Shown: positions 11,390 to 21,350 of the stretch, one piece after another
Numbering within the stretch: position 1 is the stretch's first letter
Layout: each line of letters opens with the position of its first letter
From: Effrenium voratum
Lineage: Eukaryota > Sar > Dinophyceae > Suessiales > Symbiodiniaceae
Assembly (NCBI GenBank): GCA_963377175.1
Contig: CAUJNA010000581.1
Location: forward strand, 30,001 to 94,000
DNA: 64,000 nt
Reading direction: 5' to 3'
Made by a program: the position numbers and the translations under genes
The notes under the pieces: model-generated
Databases searched by the model: none
What the model was told of the DNA's origin: nothing
The model's input: only the letters and a program-made list of their open reading frames with translations

Positions 11390-12030
11390 GTGCGACTCTC
11401 ACCCAAGCCCTCTCGAGCAGCGACATGGTTGGGCTGTGTACAATCGTGGCTGGCGTCCCCACACCGCAGGCGGCAGGACGACTACAAAACCGATTTGCCT
11501 CATCACGGGGATGGCAGTGAGCCATGCCCCCGCATGAGGCGCCTGGGAGCGAAGCATCGCTTGGCTACCTGGGCTGAGGGAAGGCAGCAGTGCGAGCAGC
11601 GTCGAACTGCCAGCCATGCTGCCAGTCGCCCGCTCTGGCGGAGCGTCGGTCGGGACGCGCGTTCGCTGTCAGCGCCTGCCGCAACAGCACCTCTTGGGAA
11701 GCTTGGCAAGCAGGGCCGCCGGGGTCGCTCGAACTTGTTGACGGGGCTGACAGCATCAAGCGCGCGCCGAGCCGACATTCATGCGCCCATGGTGTCCTTC
11801 GGGCGCACACTGTTCGTGGCCATGAGCTACGCTTGCCCACGCTGGCGTCTTGCCCGTGCCCCCTCTCTTCAAAAGCGCAGGGCCGGCTGCCGCCCCTGTG
11901 CCTTGGCGGACGCTCTCCCCATCGACGCGCACGTCAGCGCCCTTGATGCGGGTTGGCTGGCTTCTGGTGCGAGGGATGGCGGGTTGTTGCCGCTTCTGCG
12001 GATGCACTTGTGCCGCAACCATTTTTAGCT
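11390..12030 (-). mobile_element. Decayed non-LTR retrotransposon, C-terminal fragment
   Basis: On the minus strand one frame carries SQAPHAGAWLTAIP, and another nearby reads like the alanine-rich 'WADALP' segment seen intact at 26417-26923. Several frameshifts are needed to follow it. It lies in the same orientation as the 10886-11215 piece and is probably another part of the same decayed copy. Confidence 0.5.
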
Positions 12031-12089
12031 CAACCATTTTCTGCTGGGCCCCCTGTCTTTCTTTTGGCCATGCCGTGCCCCGCTTTTAA

Positions 12090-12345
12090 GCACGAGAGTA
12101 GCACGCGAAGTACGTCCCCGCAGCTCCGGCTGCAAAGTCGCAAACAAAAGCAATACGCGAAGTACGTCCCCGCAGCTCCGGCTGCACAGCCGGAACTTTC
12201 AAGTACAAAAGTAGTACGCGAAATACTTTTTTACGTACGAAGCACGTTCCCGCAGCTCCTGCAAAGTCGCAACTCAAGTTCAAAACTAGCACGCGTGGCG
12301 CGCTCCGGCAGCTTCGGCTGAAAAGTTGCAATTCTCAAGTTCAAC
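12090..12345 (+). repeat. Minisatellite, unit about 60-65 bases, four units
   Basis: Units share TACGCGAAGTACGTCCCCGC and AGCTCCGGCTGCAAAGTCGC. The last two units are more diverged (GCACGCGTGGCGCGCTCC). Confidence 0.8.
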
Positions 12346-12349
12346 AGTA

Positions 12350-13254
12350 TTGCCCATGACAACTTGCTGAGAACGACGCACTAGCCTGCGCAGAACAATT
12401 GGCGCAAAAAAAAAACTACAGAACTCATTCAGTCTGCAGCATGGGTCTCTTCTATGGCAAGTTCTCAAACTCTTTCTTTCTTCATGTGCCTTGGAAATCG
12501 TTGCTTTTGGCACTGCCATCGTGCTCGCATTCGCATTGGATATCTGGAAAAATGGACCGGTTCAGGCTGCTCTTCTAGTTGCAATTGGCGAGAGCGCTGC
12601 CACGTAGAGTTGTTTTTCGATTTGCTCCTCCTTCCACTAGGCAGGCAGGCTGAAGAGCGGTCAGTCGACGAACCGGCTGTTTGTAGCCCGGGCAGCATGC
12701 CCGCGTTTTCCAACTGTAGCGGCGTGAAAAGCCACGAAAGTGGGGAACGACCAAGCGCCGTGTCCTGCCGCTCTGCTCACAGTGTGGAACTCCAGCGCAA
12801 CTGCACTCACGGAGCGCCTTGCTATAATTTTGCAACCCAGCACAGTGGTGGCTGGCTGATTTTTTTTGTGCGGATTCTCGGATCGTGTTTGTCAGTATTT
12901 GCGACATGGGCGCAGCGGTTGTGGATGTGTGTGGGAAGCTGTTTATGAGTTGCATGGGTGAGCGTGTTTATTGTTCTTTAGGCCAGAATGGGTGGAGCGC
13001 TTGTGGATGCACGCGACCACGTTTATCATCATTTGTGCAAGCTGGGTGTATCGTTGTGGACGCGTGTTGTGCCATGGGAGTGGTGTTAGCGCATGGGCGC
13101 AGAGGCCGCGAGCTTAGCGCCAGCAATCGTGCGCGTTCTCTGTTCGAGAGGCACTTTGGCGCACAGCAGCCCTGTGATCAGACAGATGCGCGTGAAAAGT
13201 ATTGACGATGCAATGCTTGTTCCTGAGCCTACTTTCCTTGCGCCCTTCATTTTC
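12350..13254. other. Non-coding DNA, no gene recognised
   Basis: No gene-like frame. Imperfect repeats of GGTTGTGGATGTGTG and GCTTGTGGATGCACG occur at about 12915-13070. Confidence 0.45.
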
Positions 13255-13370
13255 TACTTTCTTTGCGCATGCGTCTATGCACTTGCCTCAGTAATTACTT
13301 GCCCTATGCGTGCCTCTATGCATTTCACTGCCTACTTTCCCTTTGCATGCCTCTATGCCTTTTGTTTTCC
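13255..13370 (-). repeat. Satellite units of the GAAATGCATAGAGGCATGC family, inverted
   Basis: Contains TGCCTCTATGCATTTCACTG and TTGCATGCCTCTATGCC, the reverse complement of the 10.7-kb array, in two to three units. Confidence 0.8.
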
Positions 13371-13500
13371 GCTGCGGGGGGGACAGATGCGGGGCTGCTC
13401 TTGACACGTTGGGCGACCATGCCGCTTGTGCGCCGTGCTCCCCTTGCTCGAACATGCCTGGGTGGGGGCCGGAGGGGCGCGTTGACCACCACGCACCACC
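13371..13500 (+). mobile_element. Retrotransposon C-terminal zinc-knuckle-like fragment
   Basis: On the plus strand the frame reads CGAALDTLGDHAACAP, matching CGAALDVLGDHAAACP on the minus strand at about 26100. The Cys/Asp/Gly-Asp-His/Cys spacing is the conserved post-RT motif of this element class. It starts directly after the satellite units. Confidence 0.5.
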
Positions 13501-13524
13501 CCGCAGCCTTCGCTGAACTTTTTT

Positions 13525-13562
13525 GAACCTTGGTGGAACCCTGGTGGAACTGGTGGAACCTT
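13525..13562 (+). repeat. Short GGTGGAACC tandem repeat
   Basis: Three to four units of CTTGGTGGAACC / CTGGTGGAACT. Confidence 0.7.
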
Positions 13563-13780
13563 ACCTCAGGGCCGCCACGGACCACCCGGACCAAAGCTCC
13601 TTCCTTGGTTGGCCGCTCAAAGGGGTCCCCAAGGACGCACTGCAGAGCGGTGCTGAGCAGCGCCCACAAGGCGGCACCGCTAGGACCGCAGCAGCTCCGT
13701 AGGTGCGCTCCTTCCGGCGCCGGGCCTCGCGCAGGGCGGCCCGCAGCGGCTGGTCGTGCTTGCTTGAACCCCAAAAAAAT
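13563..13780 (-). mobile_element. Retrotransposon 3' fragment next to the viral border
   Basis: On the minus strand the frame contains AALWALLSTALQCVLGDP, resembling the last segment of the same retrotransposon ORF (compare 27306-27548). The viral insert begins about 60 bases further on. Confidence 0.4.
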
Positions 13781-13837
13781 TGTAAAAAAGGGGGGCCCTG
13801 ACGGGAAGCCTGTTGATGGTCCCCTGTTAAGGACGGT

Positions 13838-15150
13838 GATTTTGATATGATGTAGTTTTAGCTTTTGCCGATTTGCTTTTCACATCAATGGGCACAGTCA
13901 AACATTCAAAGTCAGCATTAGATTACGAAGGGAGCCTTTAGTTTCTTGACATGGTTTTGGAATGCTATAGTCTCCCCAACATTTGGCATTTCTATCTTCT
14001 GTCCCTCCACTGCTAGACATCCCTGTTCTTCGTGTTTCTTTAAAAGTTCTTCTGATTGAAAACTATGAGAGGTTCTACAATGATACTTTTTGATTTTCTT
14101 TTTGATAGTCTGACCACTCATCAACTTATCATAATTTTTGAGATAGCGTAGTGTGATTTAACACCATCAATCAAAAAGAAATCTATTGTGTGTTGCGGTT
14201 GCGGGATGTTGCTTCTTTTGTATAATAAAATAGTTTTACTATTTGTATCGGGGTTTGTGTAATAAACATTGACCGATATGTGATTGTTTTGTTCCTCAAA
14301 GAATTCAATCTCATCATTACCAAGAGGAAACTCTATATTATCCCACTTGATGAAACTATCATTAACAAAATTTCTTGTAATGGTACATGTCACAGGGATG
14401 GTCCTTTTTGTATATCTCATAAAATTCACATTGAACAGAATATTTTATAACACAAGTCATCCTCGTTTTTAATGTTAACACAAGCCTTTTTATTAGCTAC
14501 CCAATCAGGTGTAGGAATAAAGGATGAACCACGGGTAGGATTATACCTATGATAGCTTCTTACTACAATAACTTTTCAACTTGTGCAAGAACCAATCCAG
14601 ACTGAATGCGTTCGGTTATTTCAATTTGTGTCTCAATGTCGTGTCCAATGTTGTGTAAAACACTGTTCAACTCATCAGGATTATGAATAGTGTATCTTCT
14701 GCTTCATAACCTCCTTTGGATAACTTTATTGTTAGGGTTCTTGAATGATAAATCGGTTTCCACGATGATTTTTATGTTTGGGCTTTTGTTGAGGAATTCT
14801 GCGAGTCGTTGCTTCTGATACTTTAGGTATGATAAGCCTTTCATCCCCTTCAACCTTATATCACTTACCGAGTAGGTGTGAACGCTTGTTGCTCGTCAGT
14901 TATTTTGGACTTGAACCGCTTGAAATCATCCTGTAAGGGTCTGCCCCTCGTGAGTTTGAGATAATTAGCACCTTTCATTAAAAGACTGTGCTTTCTATAT
15001 CCGTCGCTCCTCGCCGCTTCCTTGAGTTTGGTGTTCAATACCTTTGAAACGGGTTTGTTCTTGTCGTATTTGTAGGTCTTATCGCCTATTTTGAGTTTTT
15101 GTGTTGGCCTCCCTTCTTTTTGAATCAGTTCGCCTTGATGACTATATAAT
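13838..15150 (-). pseudogene. Protein-primed family B DNA polymerase, N-terminal part only
   Basis: Read from about 15150 down to 13838, in several frames, this is the N-terminal region of a Polinton-type DNA polymerase. In order I see a basic N-terminal segment (GDKTYKYDKNKPVSKVL, about 15060), IVETDLSFKNPNN (about 14755), FIPTPDWVANKKACVNIKNE (about 14490) and WDNIEFPLGNDEIEFFEEQN (about 14310). These are followed by a Cys/His knuckle, YHCRTSHSFQSEELLKKHEE (about 14055), and KAPFVI. One frame further on comes ADFEC, the start of exonuclease motif I (Asp and Glu bind metal), and finally TTSYQNHRP at about 13840. The sequence then becomes host DNA. The rest of the exonuclease and the whole polymerase palm are absent, so this fragment could not polymerise. 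At least five frameshifts are needed. A CTACTTAAAGA motif lies at its 5' end (15164-15174). Confidence 0.85.
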
Positions 15151-15163
15151 AGAATGTATTTTC

Positions 15164-15174
15164 TCTTTAAGTAG
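15164..15174 (-). promoter_or_regulatory. Candidate viral promoter motif CTACTTAAAGA
   Basis: Exact 11-base match on the minus strand at the 5' end of the polymerase fragment. It is one of four exact copies in the insert, the others being at 16176, 24564 and 25278. Confidence 0.5.
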
Positions 15175-15297
15175 TTTTTCGGGCAGAGGGTCAGTGCTCA
15201 GTATCTGTGATTTCTGGTCAAATTTCAACGAGTCAATGTAGTTGTTTTATTTATAAAAGAACGTTTAGAGCAAAAACAACTTATGATACAATAGGAT

Positions 15298-15798
15298 ATG
15301 AATAGATATGAGAATGGTAAGATTTACAAAGTCGTTGATTTGTCTTACAATGAATGTTATATCGGGAGCAAGTGTGTAAACCTAAGTCAAAGAGTGGCAC
15401 GTCATAGAAGTGAATATAATAGATTTCTTGAAGGGAAGCGAAGAAATATTACAGCTTTCCAACTATTTGACACATACGGTGTTGAAAACTGTATGTAAGA
15501 TTGAACTTCTGGAGAACTACCCTTGTAATAGTAGAGAGAAACTAATGAAAAAGAAGGAGAAAACATTAGAAACACTGATTGTGTAAATAGGACTATACCA
15601 AGAAGAACAAAGAAAGAATGGAGGAAGGATAACCCAGAAAAGGCAACAGAGAGTTCCAGACAGGCATCGCTACAACGCTATTACAACAACAGAGACGAGA
15701 TACTAGAAAATCGACAGGAGAAAGTGGAATGTTCAGTTGTAAAGCTCAAATGTTTAAACATTATTTACCCATTCATGAAAAATCTAGATTTCCTTTAA
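15298..15798 (+). pseudogene. GIY-YIG family endonuclease, frameshifted
   Basis: The first 66 residues, from ATG 15298, hold the GIY-YIG nuclease core: GKIYKVVD (GIY position), ECYIGSK (YIG position) and then the catalytic-type Arg in SQRVARHRSEY. The frame breaks at about 15496, and the expected continuation is found in neighbouring frames: ELLENYPCNSRE, then DCVNRTIPRRTKKEWRKD, then RYYNNRDEILENRQEKV, ending at 15798. This tail is typical of the standalone GIY-YIG proteins of PLVs and giant viruses, where they act as homing or repair nucleases. Two frameshifts are visible. It lies between the divergent polymerase fragment and a convergent zinc-finger gene. Confidence 0.85.
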
Positions 15799-15844
15799 AC
15801 AACGAGGAAAACACAACTTAGCGCATTAATCGTATTAAGTGCTT

Positions 15845-16153
15845 TTAATAAGATGAATGATCATTTTTGCATAATGTGCATTGTCTGATCTTTAAACAAA
15901 TGTTAGATTTCTTGTGTTTTGATAAATTTGATTTGCTTGATGTCGTCCTTCCGCAGTCCTCGCAGGTGAAAGACTGTTTTAAGTTTTTGTTGTAGTAATT
16001 CTGGCGGTAGGTCTTCTGGTCGCCCCTCCACCTCACGGGTTGCTCGCTGTGCTCGCTTGAGTCGTTTTCCGCTTTCAACAGTTCAACCATCGTATCAAAT
16101 TCGTCATTCGTTTTTCTCTGTTTTCTATTGCCGTTAATGAAAACTCCTGTCAT
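15845..16153 (-). CDS. Small zinc-finger protein of the viral insert
   Basis: This 102-residue frame is intact from an ATG 23 bases downstream of a CTACTTAAAGA motif, which supports the start. The N-terminus is charged (GNRKQRKTNDEF). The C-terminal half has SFTCEDCGRTTSSKSNLSKH followed by C, a Cys-Cys-His-Cys/His finger, and a second CTLCKNDH pair. It is probably a DNA-binding protein; its target is unknown. It is one of the few uninterrupted viral genes. The same finger style is fused to nucleases in related viruses, so it could be a detached accessory domain. Confidence 0.6.
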   Translation of the reverse strand: MTGVFINGNRKQRKTNDEFDTMVELLKAENDSSEHSEQPVRWRGDQKTYRQNYYNKNLKQSFTCEDCGRTTSSKSNLSKHKKSNICLKIRQCTLCKNDHSSY

Positions 16154-16175
16154 TTTACTCTATTATGGCGTTTTC

Positions 16176-16186
16176 TCTTTAAGTAG
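16176..16186 (-). promoter_or_regulatory. Candidate viral promoter motif CTACTTAAAGA
   Basis: Exact copy on the minus strand, 23 bases upstream of the ATG of the zinc-finger gene, followed by GAAAACGCC and an AT-rich leader. Confidence 0.6.
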
Positions 16187-16559
16187 TGTTATTTTTTCTT
16201 TTTACCACGGCAACTTCTGGTGTTTATGATTTCTGGGCTTCTGCTCCTGCTTCTTGTTTCCATTCTTCTGCTTCTTGTTTCCATTTGTCTTGTACTCCAT
16301 TGATTGCCTCTTGCTCTTTCTTCGGGTGGGTGACTTCTGCTTCTTGCTTCTACCTGTCGTCTTGGCCAGAATGATGCCCTCGGTTGTTCTTCTTCCTGTT
16401 CTCTTGATTGTTCTGATGGTGCGGATGTCTTCTTGTCACGTTTGAATAGTTCAAATATGCTCTTGTCTTCTCCACCTAAAAATAACCTTCTTACTGACTT
16501 TATTTCACGGCGTTCCTCTTTCTTATCTTTTTCGGTTGATACTGATGACGATGATGGTG
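16187..16559. other. Low-complexity stretch of the viral insert
   Basis: Plus-strand frames are Ser/Phe/Val-rich because of repeated TTCTGCTTCTTG units (four near 16240-16350). On the minus strand the same units read as Gln/Glu/Lys-rich residues. It may be a decayed low-complexity extension of the 16560-17015 gene or a separate lost gene. Confidence 0.4.
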
Positions 16560-17015
16560 TTAAATGAAGACTTTGTAATCTTCCTGCTTTTCATCAGACT
16601 GTTTTACATCATTGACTTTTACATCTTCTGGTTCATCTGACTTTTTCTTTTCCGCATTCTTGTCTGAAATTGCATCACTGAATTGTTCATCAGTAAGGTC
16701 TTTTGCTACATATCGTGTTGTTTGTGCGTCTGCCTCGTTGTTTTCATACAACTGTGATGTCGGTGCTACTTCATCAAACATATCAGGGAACAATTCATGT
16801 TGAAGAACTTGTTTATCAGTTTGAACCCTAACATTTAATCGCAGTCTCCTATCGTATTTTGAAAGGTCAACATCGTCAAAATCTATATTGTTAATTGACC
16901 AGTCAACTACCTGTCTTTCGGGGATGATTTCAATTTTTGATCTGTGTGCCATCGCCTCTTTAAGCATTTCATCAAATGTAGGACGTCGGTGTAATCCATA
17001 ATATTTATCTGTCAT
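16560..17015 (-). CDS. Acidic viral protein, unrecognised
   Basis: This 151-residue frame is intact. I chose the ATG at 17015 (MTDKYYGLHRRPTFDEMLKE) because the upstream in-frame extension looks like leader sequence. The first half is mixed and probably folded (VVDWSINNIDFDDVDLSKYD). The last 50 residues are almost wholly Asp/Glu/Lys/Ser and probably disordered. No catalytic motif is visible and I do not recognise the family. Its place between the coiled-coil gene and the nuclease/zinc-finger pair, together with its preservation, suggests a conserved PLV gene. A structural or DNA-packaging accessory role is conceivable but not shown. Confidence 0.55.
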   Translation of the reverse strand: MTDKYYGLHRRPTFDEMLKEAMAHRSKIEIIPERQVVDWSINNIDFDDVDLSKYDRRLRLNVRVQTDKQVLQHELFPDMFDEVAPTSQLYENNEADAQTTRYVAKDLTDEQFSDAISDKNAEKKKSDEPEDVKVNDVKQSDEKQEDYKVFI

Positions 17016-17161
17016 ATTAAATATTATAGATGTTATTAAACTTCCGTTGGTGTCTTTAAATGAACCGCCCATCGCGGTTGGACTATCCTTTGACTTCTAT
17101 TGAGTGTGGAAAACTGAGTAATACACTTTGTCATTGTAAAACCTTACTAATTTCAATCTGT

Positions 17162-17603
17162 TTATAATTCAATGAACTCTTCATAAACACTATCTTTAAT
17201 CCTTCTAAATCCTTTCAGTTTGTCCATAACTTCTTTCATCTCTTTTGGCTTACTTGTAAGATAAGCGGGTGTTAGTTCAGACGCTCTTTTCTTAAACTCG
17301 TTGTAACCAGAAGCGTCTTCTGCTTTTGATTCTACTTCAACTACAGGGTCGTCTTCACGTTCATCTTCTTGTATTGATTGAGCGGTCAGCGCTGGACATT
17401 TCATCGTGTTGTTCTCTCCATAGTCTCATTCGCTCTTCAAGTTCTTTTTTCTTTTGCTCAACTTTCATGTTTGCAATGTCTGAGAACTCTTGCTGTTGTT
17501 TTAAGGTGTCATCAGTGGTAGTAGAAACAATACTACAATTAGTCGATGAACCTTTCATAACTTCTTCTCTTCGGTTCAGTTCTTGTTTCTTTTGAAAGAA
17601 CAC
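17162..17603 (-). pseudogene. Coiled-coil viral protein, one frameshift
   Basis: Two overlapping minus-strand frames form one gene broken near 17380. The upstream part has a strong charged coiled coil (EQKKKELEERMRLWREQHDE). The downstream part is acidic and then Lys-rich (FKKRASELTPAYLTSKPKE, then KGFRRIKDSVYEEFIEL and a stop). The upstream frame opens with GTG rather than ATG, so the real start is probably further upstream or at the internal Met at 17558. No family recognised. The orientation matches the 16560-17015 gene, 146 bases away. Confidence 0.5.
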
Positions 17604-17619
17604 TTGACAGAAAGTGAAA

Positions 17620-17889
17620 CAGAATACAAACCAGTAGCAATTGAAGACAGGTCAAAGGATGTATATAGAGACAAGAAACGAACATATGTAAAATGTGGGT
17701 GTGATATATTTTGAGGTGTCAGAGTCAGGCCTGACTATATTGATTATAACTTTATTATTTCAATTTATAATACGTTTGCACCAAAATATGAAAATGGTTA
17801 TTTCCTCATCAGTGACAACAGAAACAATTGTAATCACAGTCAACCAGACGTTGGTGACATAGTAAAAACAAAAAATCATAAAACTATTA
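17620..17889 (+). pseudogene. Degraded viral coding region, unrecognised
   Basis: Plus-strand frames read YKPVAIEDRSKDVYRDKKRT and then, after a stop and a frame change, RPDYIDYNFIISIYNTFAPK. These have globular-protein composition but no start and no recognised family. It may be the remnant of a minor structural gene upstream of the capsid gene. Confidence 0.35.
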
Positions 17890-18054
17890 ATGGTACAACA
17901 GAAGAAATATGACAATGAAACAACGGATGATATGATTGAGAATGAAACTAGAAAGTGTAAGAAAAGTTCATACGAAGAAATTCAAGAATTAGTAATGGAG
18001 AAAGAAAAAGGGAATAATCCAGTTGAAGATAAGATTAAGAAAAAGAGAAAATGA
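17890..18054 (+). CDS. Small charged viral protein
   Basis: A 54-residue intact frame with ATG 17890 and stop 18052-18054. It is rich in Glu/Lys/Asn with one Cys, and ends in a basic tail (KIKKKRK). No family recognised. It is followed by an AT-rich leader and the capsid gene. Confidence 0.4.
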   Translation: MVQQKKYDNETTDDMIENETRKCKKSSYEEIQELVMEKEKGNNPVEDKIKKKRK

Positions 18055-18124
18055 AAATATTTAAAAAATAATAATTCTAATCAAAAGGATTATATTAAAT
18101 TACTAAATTAGATTATATATAGCA

Positions 18125-19311
18125 ATGGAAACTTTTAGTGCTGAAGATATTCTAATTGAAAACCTCTCATTCAAGTTGAATAAAGGGGCAAGTTATATAA
18201 ATGAGAGGCGTTGAAGATAATAGTTGGCTTGGCCCTCAATCGGTAATGGTGTTTTTCAATGTATCAAACAAGGAAACTACCAATAACCGACGCTTGCGAC
18301 CACTGTCTCGCTTACTGCTTTTTCAGAAGGGCAAGATTAATTGCTGGTCAGGGAGCAAGGGACAATGAAGACGCGCAAAGTTTTGGATATAGATACGATG
18401 ACGATTTAACACAACGTTTTGCTGACCCTACATCTGCTACTTTTGGAAAAGCTTGTAATGCTGAAACAAGCCGAGGCTTTACATCTGAAATGGTTGTTGG
18501 ATTTAAACCTATGCTTGGTTTATTTAACCAGTTTAAGTATATTCATTAAAAGCGTGTCCTCTTGTTTTAGAACTTGAACTTGTCAGAAATTTCACCGATT
18601 GTGTTGTTTCACCTGATGTTTCCGGTGATTTCCCCGCCAGTGAGAGTGCACCTAGCACACATCAAAGCACGAGTGGTGAACTTGAACTTAATAACTGCTT
18701 CCTTCAATGTCATTTGGTTTCGTTGGACAATGACCTCCACAATACATATGTTGCTCATCTACTTGATGGAAAAGAACTACCTATTGCTTATAATCCTTAT
18801 ATATGTCAGTCTAATTCAGTTGTTGGTCAAGCAACAATAAACACTACAGTTGTTCGTTCTGTGTCTAAACTCGCTGCCGCATTCATCACCTTCTATAAAG
18901 CAGACCCCACGGGAGGAGCAACTGAAGTTCATAAGGAATACAACAGGTTGTACCATCCCTCGACAAGAACCACCTTTTCTACTCACGGAAACTATAACCC
19001 TGACAATGACTTAGAATTTCAGCTTCAATTAGGTTCAACACTATTCCCTGAATACCCTTGTAAAAGCATCACACAAGCGTTCTATTATTTGCGAAAGGCA
19101 TTGAGTTTACCTTTATTTCATCAACATCATTTATCTATTGAATTTAACCAATTATTCTGGAATTAACACGCAAGCCGGACAACAACTTTTAATTCGCTGC
19201 AAACCTTCTGGAAGTATGGACGTAAGTTTTATGCCAGACACGATTTACATAACATTAGTATCAGAACAAATACTTTCCATTAGAGGCGCGGGAGTTCAGA
19301 TTTTAGATTAA
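18125..19311 (+). pseudogene. Major capsid protein, double jelly-roll type, frameshifted
   Basis: About 395 codons in several frames give the major capsid protein of a Polinton-like virus, the shell protein that forms pseudo-hexameric capsomers. In order: METFSAEDILIENLSFKLNK (18125), NSWLGPQSVMVFFNVSN (about 18222), the bait motif RRARLIAG (about 18325), FKPMLGLFNQFKY (about 18505), then ACPLVLELELVRNFTD (about 18550). These are followed by LVSLDNDLHNTYVAHLLDGK (18711), QLGSTLFPEYPCKSITQAFY (about 19028) and the conserved end SIRGAGVQILD with a stop at 19309-19311. The Pro-Glu-Tyr-Pro segment and the ending are diagnostic for this capsid family. At least four frameshifts inactivate it. The fibre gene follows 13 bases later on the same strand. 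Confidence 0.9.
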
Positions 19312-19324
19312 AAAATATGTAAAA

Positions 19325-21350
19325 ATGGTGACAAGCATTAGGAACATATATGCTAATCAATCAGATATAATTGATTTACTCAACAACAAAGCAGACCAAG
19401 TAGACACTTACACAAAAGCACAGATTGGTGGTGTTTTTTTGATATAACTCATTTCTAATAGGTAATCTGACAAAAACTTCAAATACAATTTTTAAAAGTA
19501 TTTCATCAAATACATTTTTAATAAATAATTTAAACTCTACATCATCGGCAAATTTTAATAACATTTCTTCAAACACCAGTTTAATTAATACAAATATTAG
19601 TAATATTTCATCGAATACACATTCATGTAATTTACAAGTGTCAGGTTTTTCTTGTTCGTCTATTTTAGATATTACTGGTTCTGATGCTCGTTATGTTTTA
19701 CAATCAGATTATTTAGCAGGATTAAAAAAAGGAAATACACATACAATTTAGTCAATAATTACTATCAATAATTCACAGGATACTTCATTAGGTCAAAAGT
19801 TAGACAAAATAGACACTAACGCTCAATCGGTAGCACGCGCTACTTATTTCAGTGATAGTACAACTTTACACAATAATTTAAATATGTTAACTACTGGTTC
19901 TATAATATGTAATAAGTTTAGCACTACATCGTCGCCTAATGTTGGATTGCAAATGACATTTCAAATGTTCACTCGTGAATTTAATATTAATAGATGGTAG
20001 AATCGGAGATGCTAATGTTGGTCGTGTGTGGGTTAAGGATAGGTTCGGTTTAGGCGCCGTTGGTGTTAATGGTTATGTTTTAAACTGTGCAGGACAAACG
20101 AGATTTACTGATGCAGTTCAATTTCTAGGTACCGACAAGGCAATAAGTCTTAATAATGGTTCATATTGAATTTTAGTAATAATGGTTCAATACGAAGAGA
20201 TACACCCGATGCTATAGAAGGTTTATATATGACTCATGATGATTGCGTTGCTGTTAGTGTTGGTGATGTTAGTAATGCTTCCAATCAATACGTTATGTGT
20301 GATGGATTAGTTAATACAACTATTTTTTAATAAACCTGTTGATGTGTTAGGTAACATTTATACAAATGCTGATGTTAATTGTGATAATGTTAATATTGAT
20401 ACTGGTAGTAAATTAACAATTGATACAAAGTGTGAATTATACAGATATGTTAGTGCTTTTTCATCCTTTGATATGAGAAATACTGATGCTAATTCTTCAA
20501 TTAGGTTCATTTGTAGAGGCCCTGCCGTTCAATCTAACATCGTTGGTACTGTTAATATTTCTACTGGATGGACTTTCTGCAACCGCTGATGTCATGGGTA
20601 ATTTATTTGCTGACGATGTTTATGTTAAAACTGGTGGAGCATTAAGAAGTAATCATATAGCGCCTAATGGTGGTACATTAGTAACCGTTGATACTAATTT
20701 AGCAGCTCAAAACGCATAATTAGCAACTAGTACAATTCAATCATTTGATTTAACAACGGCTTCATTTTTGAATAATATTTCAACGACTACTGGAACAGAT
20801 ATAAAGATGGGAACAAGTGAAATATCAACTTATTATGATGGGACTAATTTATCTACAGTTGATGTAATATTTAGAACAACCAACACTGCGTTTAGAGTGG
20901 CAGATAGTTCAACTACATCTTCAGTTTTTTTATCTATTGATAAGACATTTGGAACAACTGTAAATACTAGAAGTTTTACAAGTAATGCTTCATCAACTTT
21001 TAATGAAAATGTAACAGTTTTAGGAACGAAAAAATTGTTATGTAATACACTTGAACCATCAACAGGAACTAACATAGATTTAAAAGCAACGACAGTAACT
21101 ATTAACGGAACATTCGTTGATTCATCTGATTCACGGTTGCATAGACAATATCAAATCTAACTGTATGTGTCTTATTAAGAAATTTAAGCCGAAGAAATTT
21201 AAAAGACACGATAGAAATGATGGAGGAAAACTCATATAGGATATATCGCAGACAAAGTGTTAAAAGCAATTCCTAAAGAGATTGAAAATATTGTTTACCC
21301 GTGTTAGGTCCTAAAGCAGTATTAGAGTTGATTGAATGATAAAATAAATA
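19325..21350 (+). pseudogene. Fibre/spike protein with S74 (endosialidase-type) chaperone tail
   Basis: A long gene of about 670 codons, broken by frameshifts, starts 13 bases after the capsid gene. The N-terminus (ATG 19325) reads IRNIYANQSDIIDLLNNKAD followed by QVDTYTKAQIGG, the KAxxxDTYTKxEx pattern typical of phage and viral fibres. A Ser/Asn-rich shaft with SSNTFLINN and SSNTSLINT units follows, then Gly/Asn/Thr/Val-rich beta segments (19975-20719 and 20768-21100). Near the end, TINGTFVDSSDSRL marks the start of the S74 intramolecular chaperone, whose Ser/Asp site is where such proteins cut themselves. In the next frames LIKKFKPKKFKRHD and GYIADKVLKAIPKEIENI (to about 21300) are the core of that domain. 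This fold makes trimeric fibres in tailed phages and some eukaryotic viruses; here it is probably the host-recognition fibre. Confidence 0.8.

Noticed and set aside
12880..13205. 106-codon plus-strand frame with several cysteines
   Set aside because: The cysteines come from TGTG-rich repeats; no regular metal-binding spacing and no family match.
18574..18840. 88-codon hydrophobic plus-strand frame in the capsid gene
   Set aside because: Off-frame reading; the capsid motifs run through the same bases in another frame.
20833..21075. Minus-strand frame of 80 codons in the fibre gene
   Set aside because: Shadow of the plus-strand fibre coding sequence.
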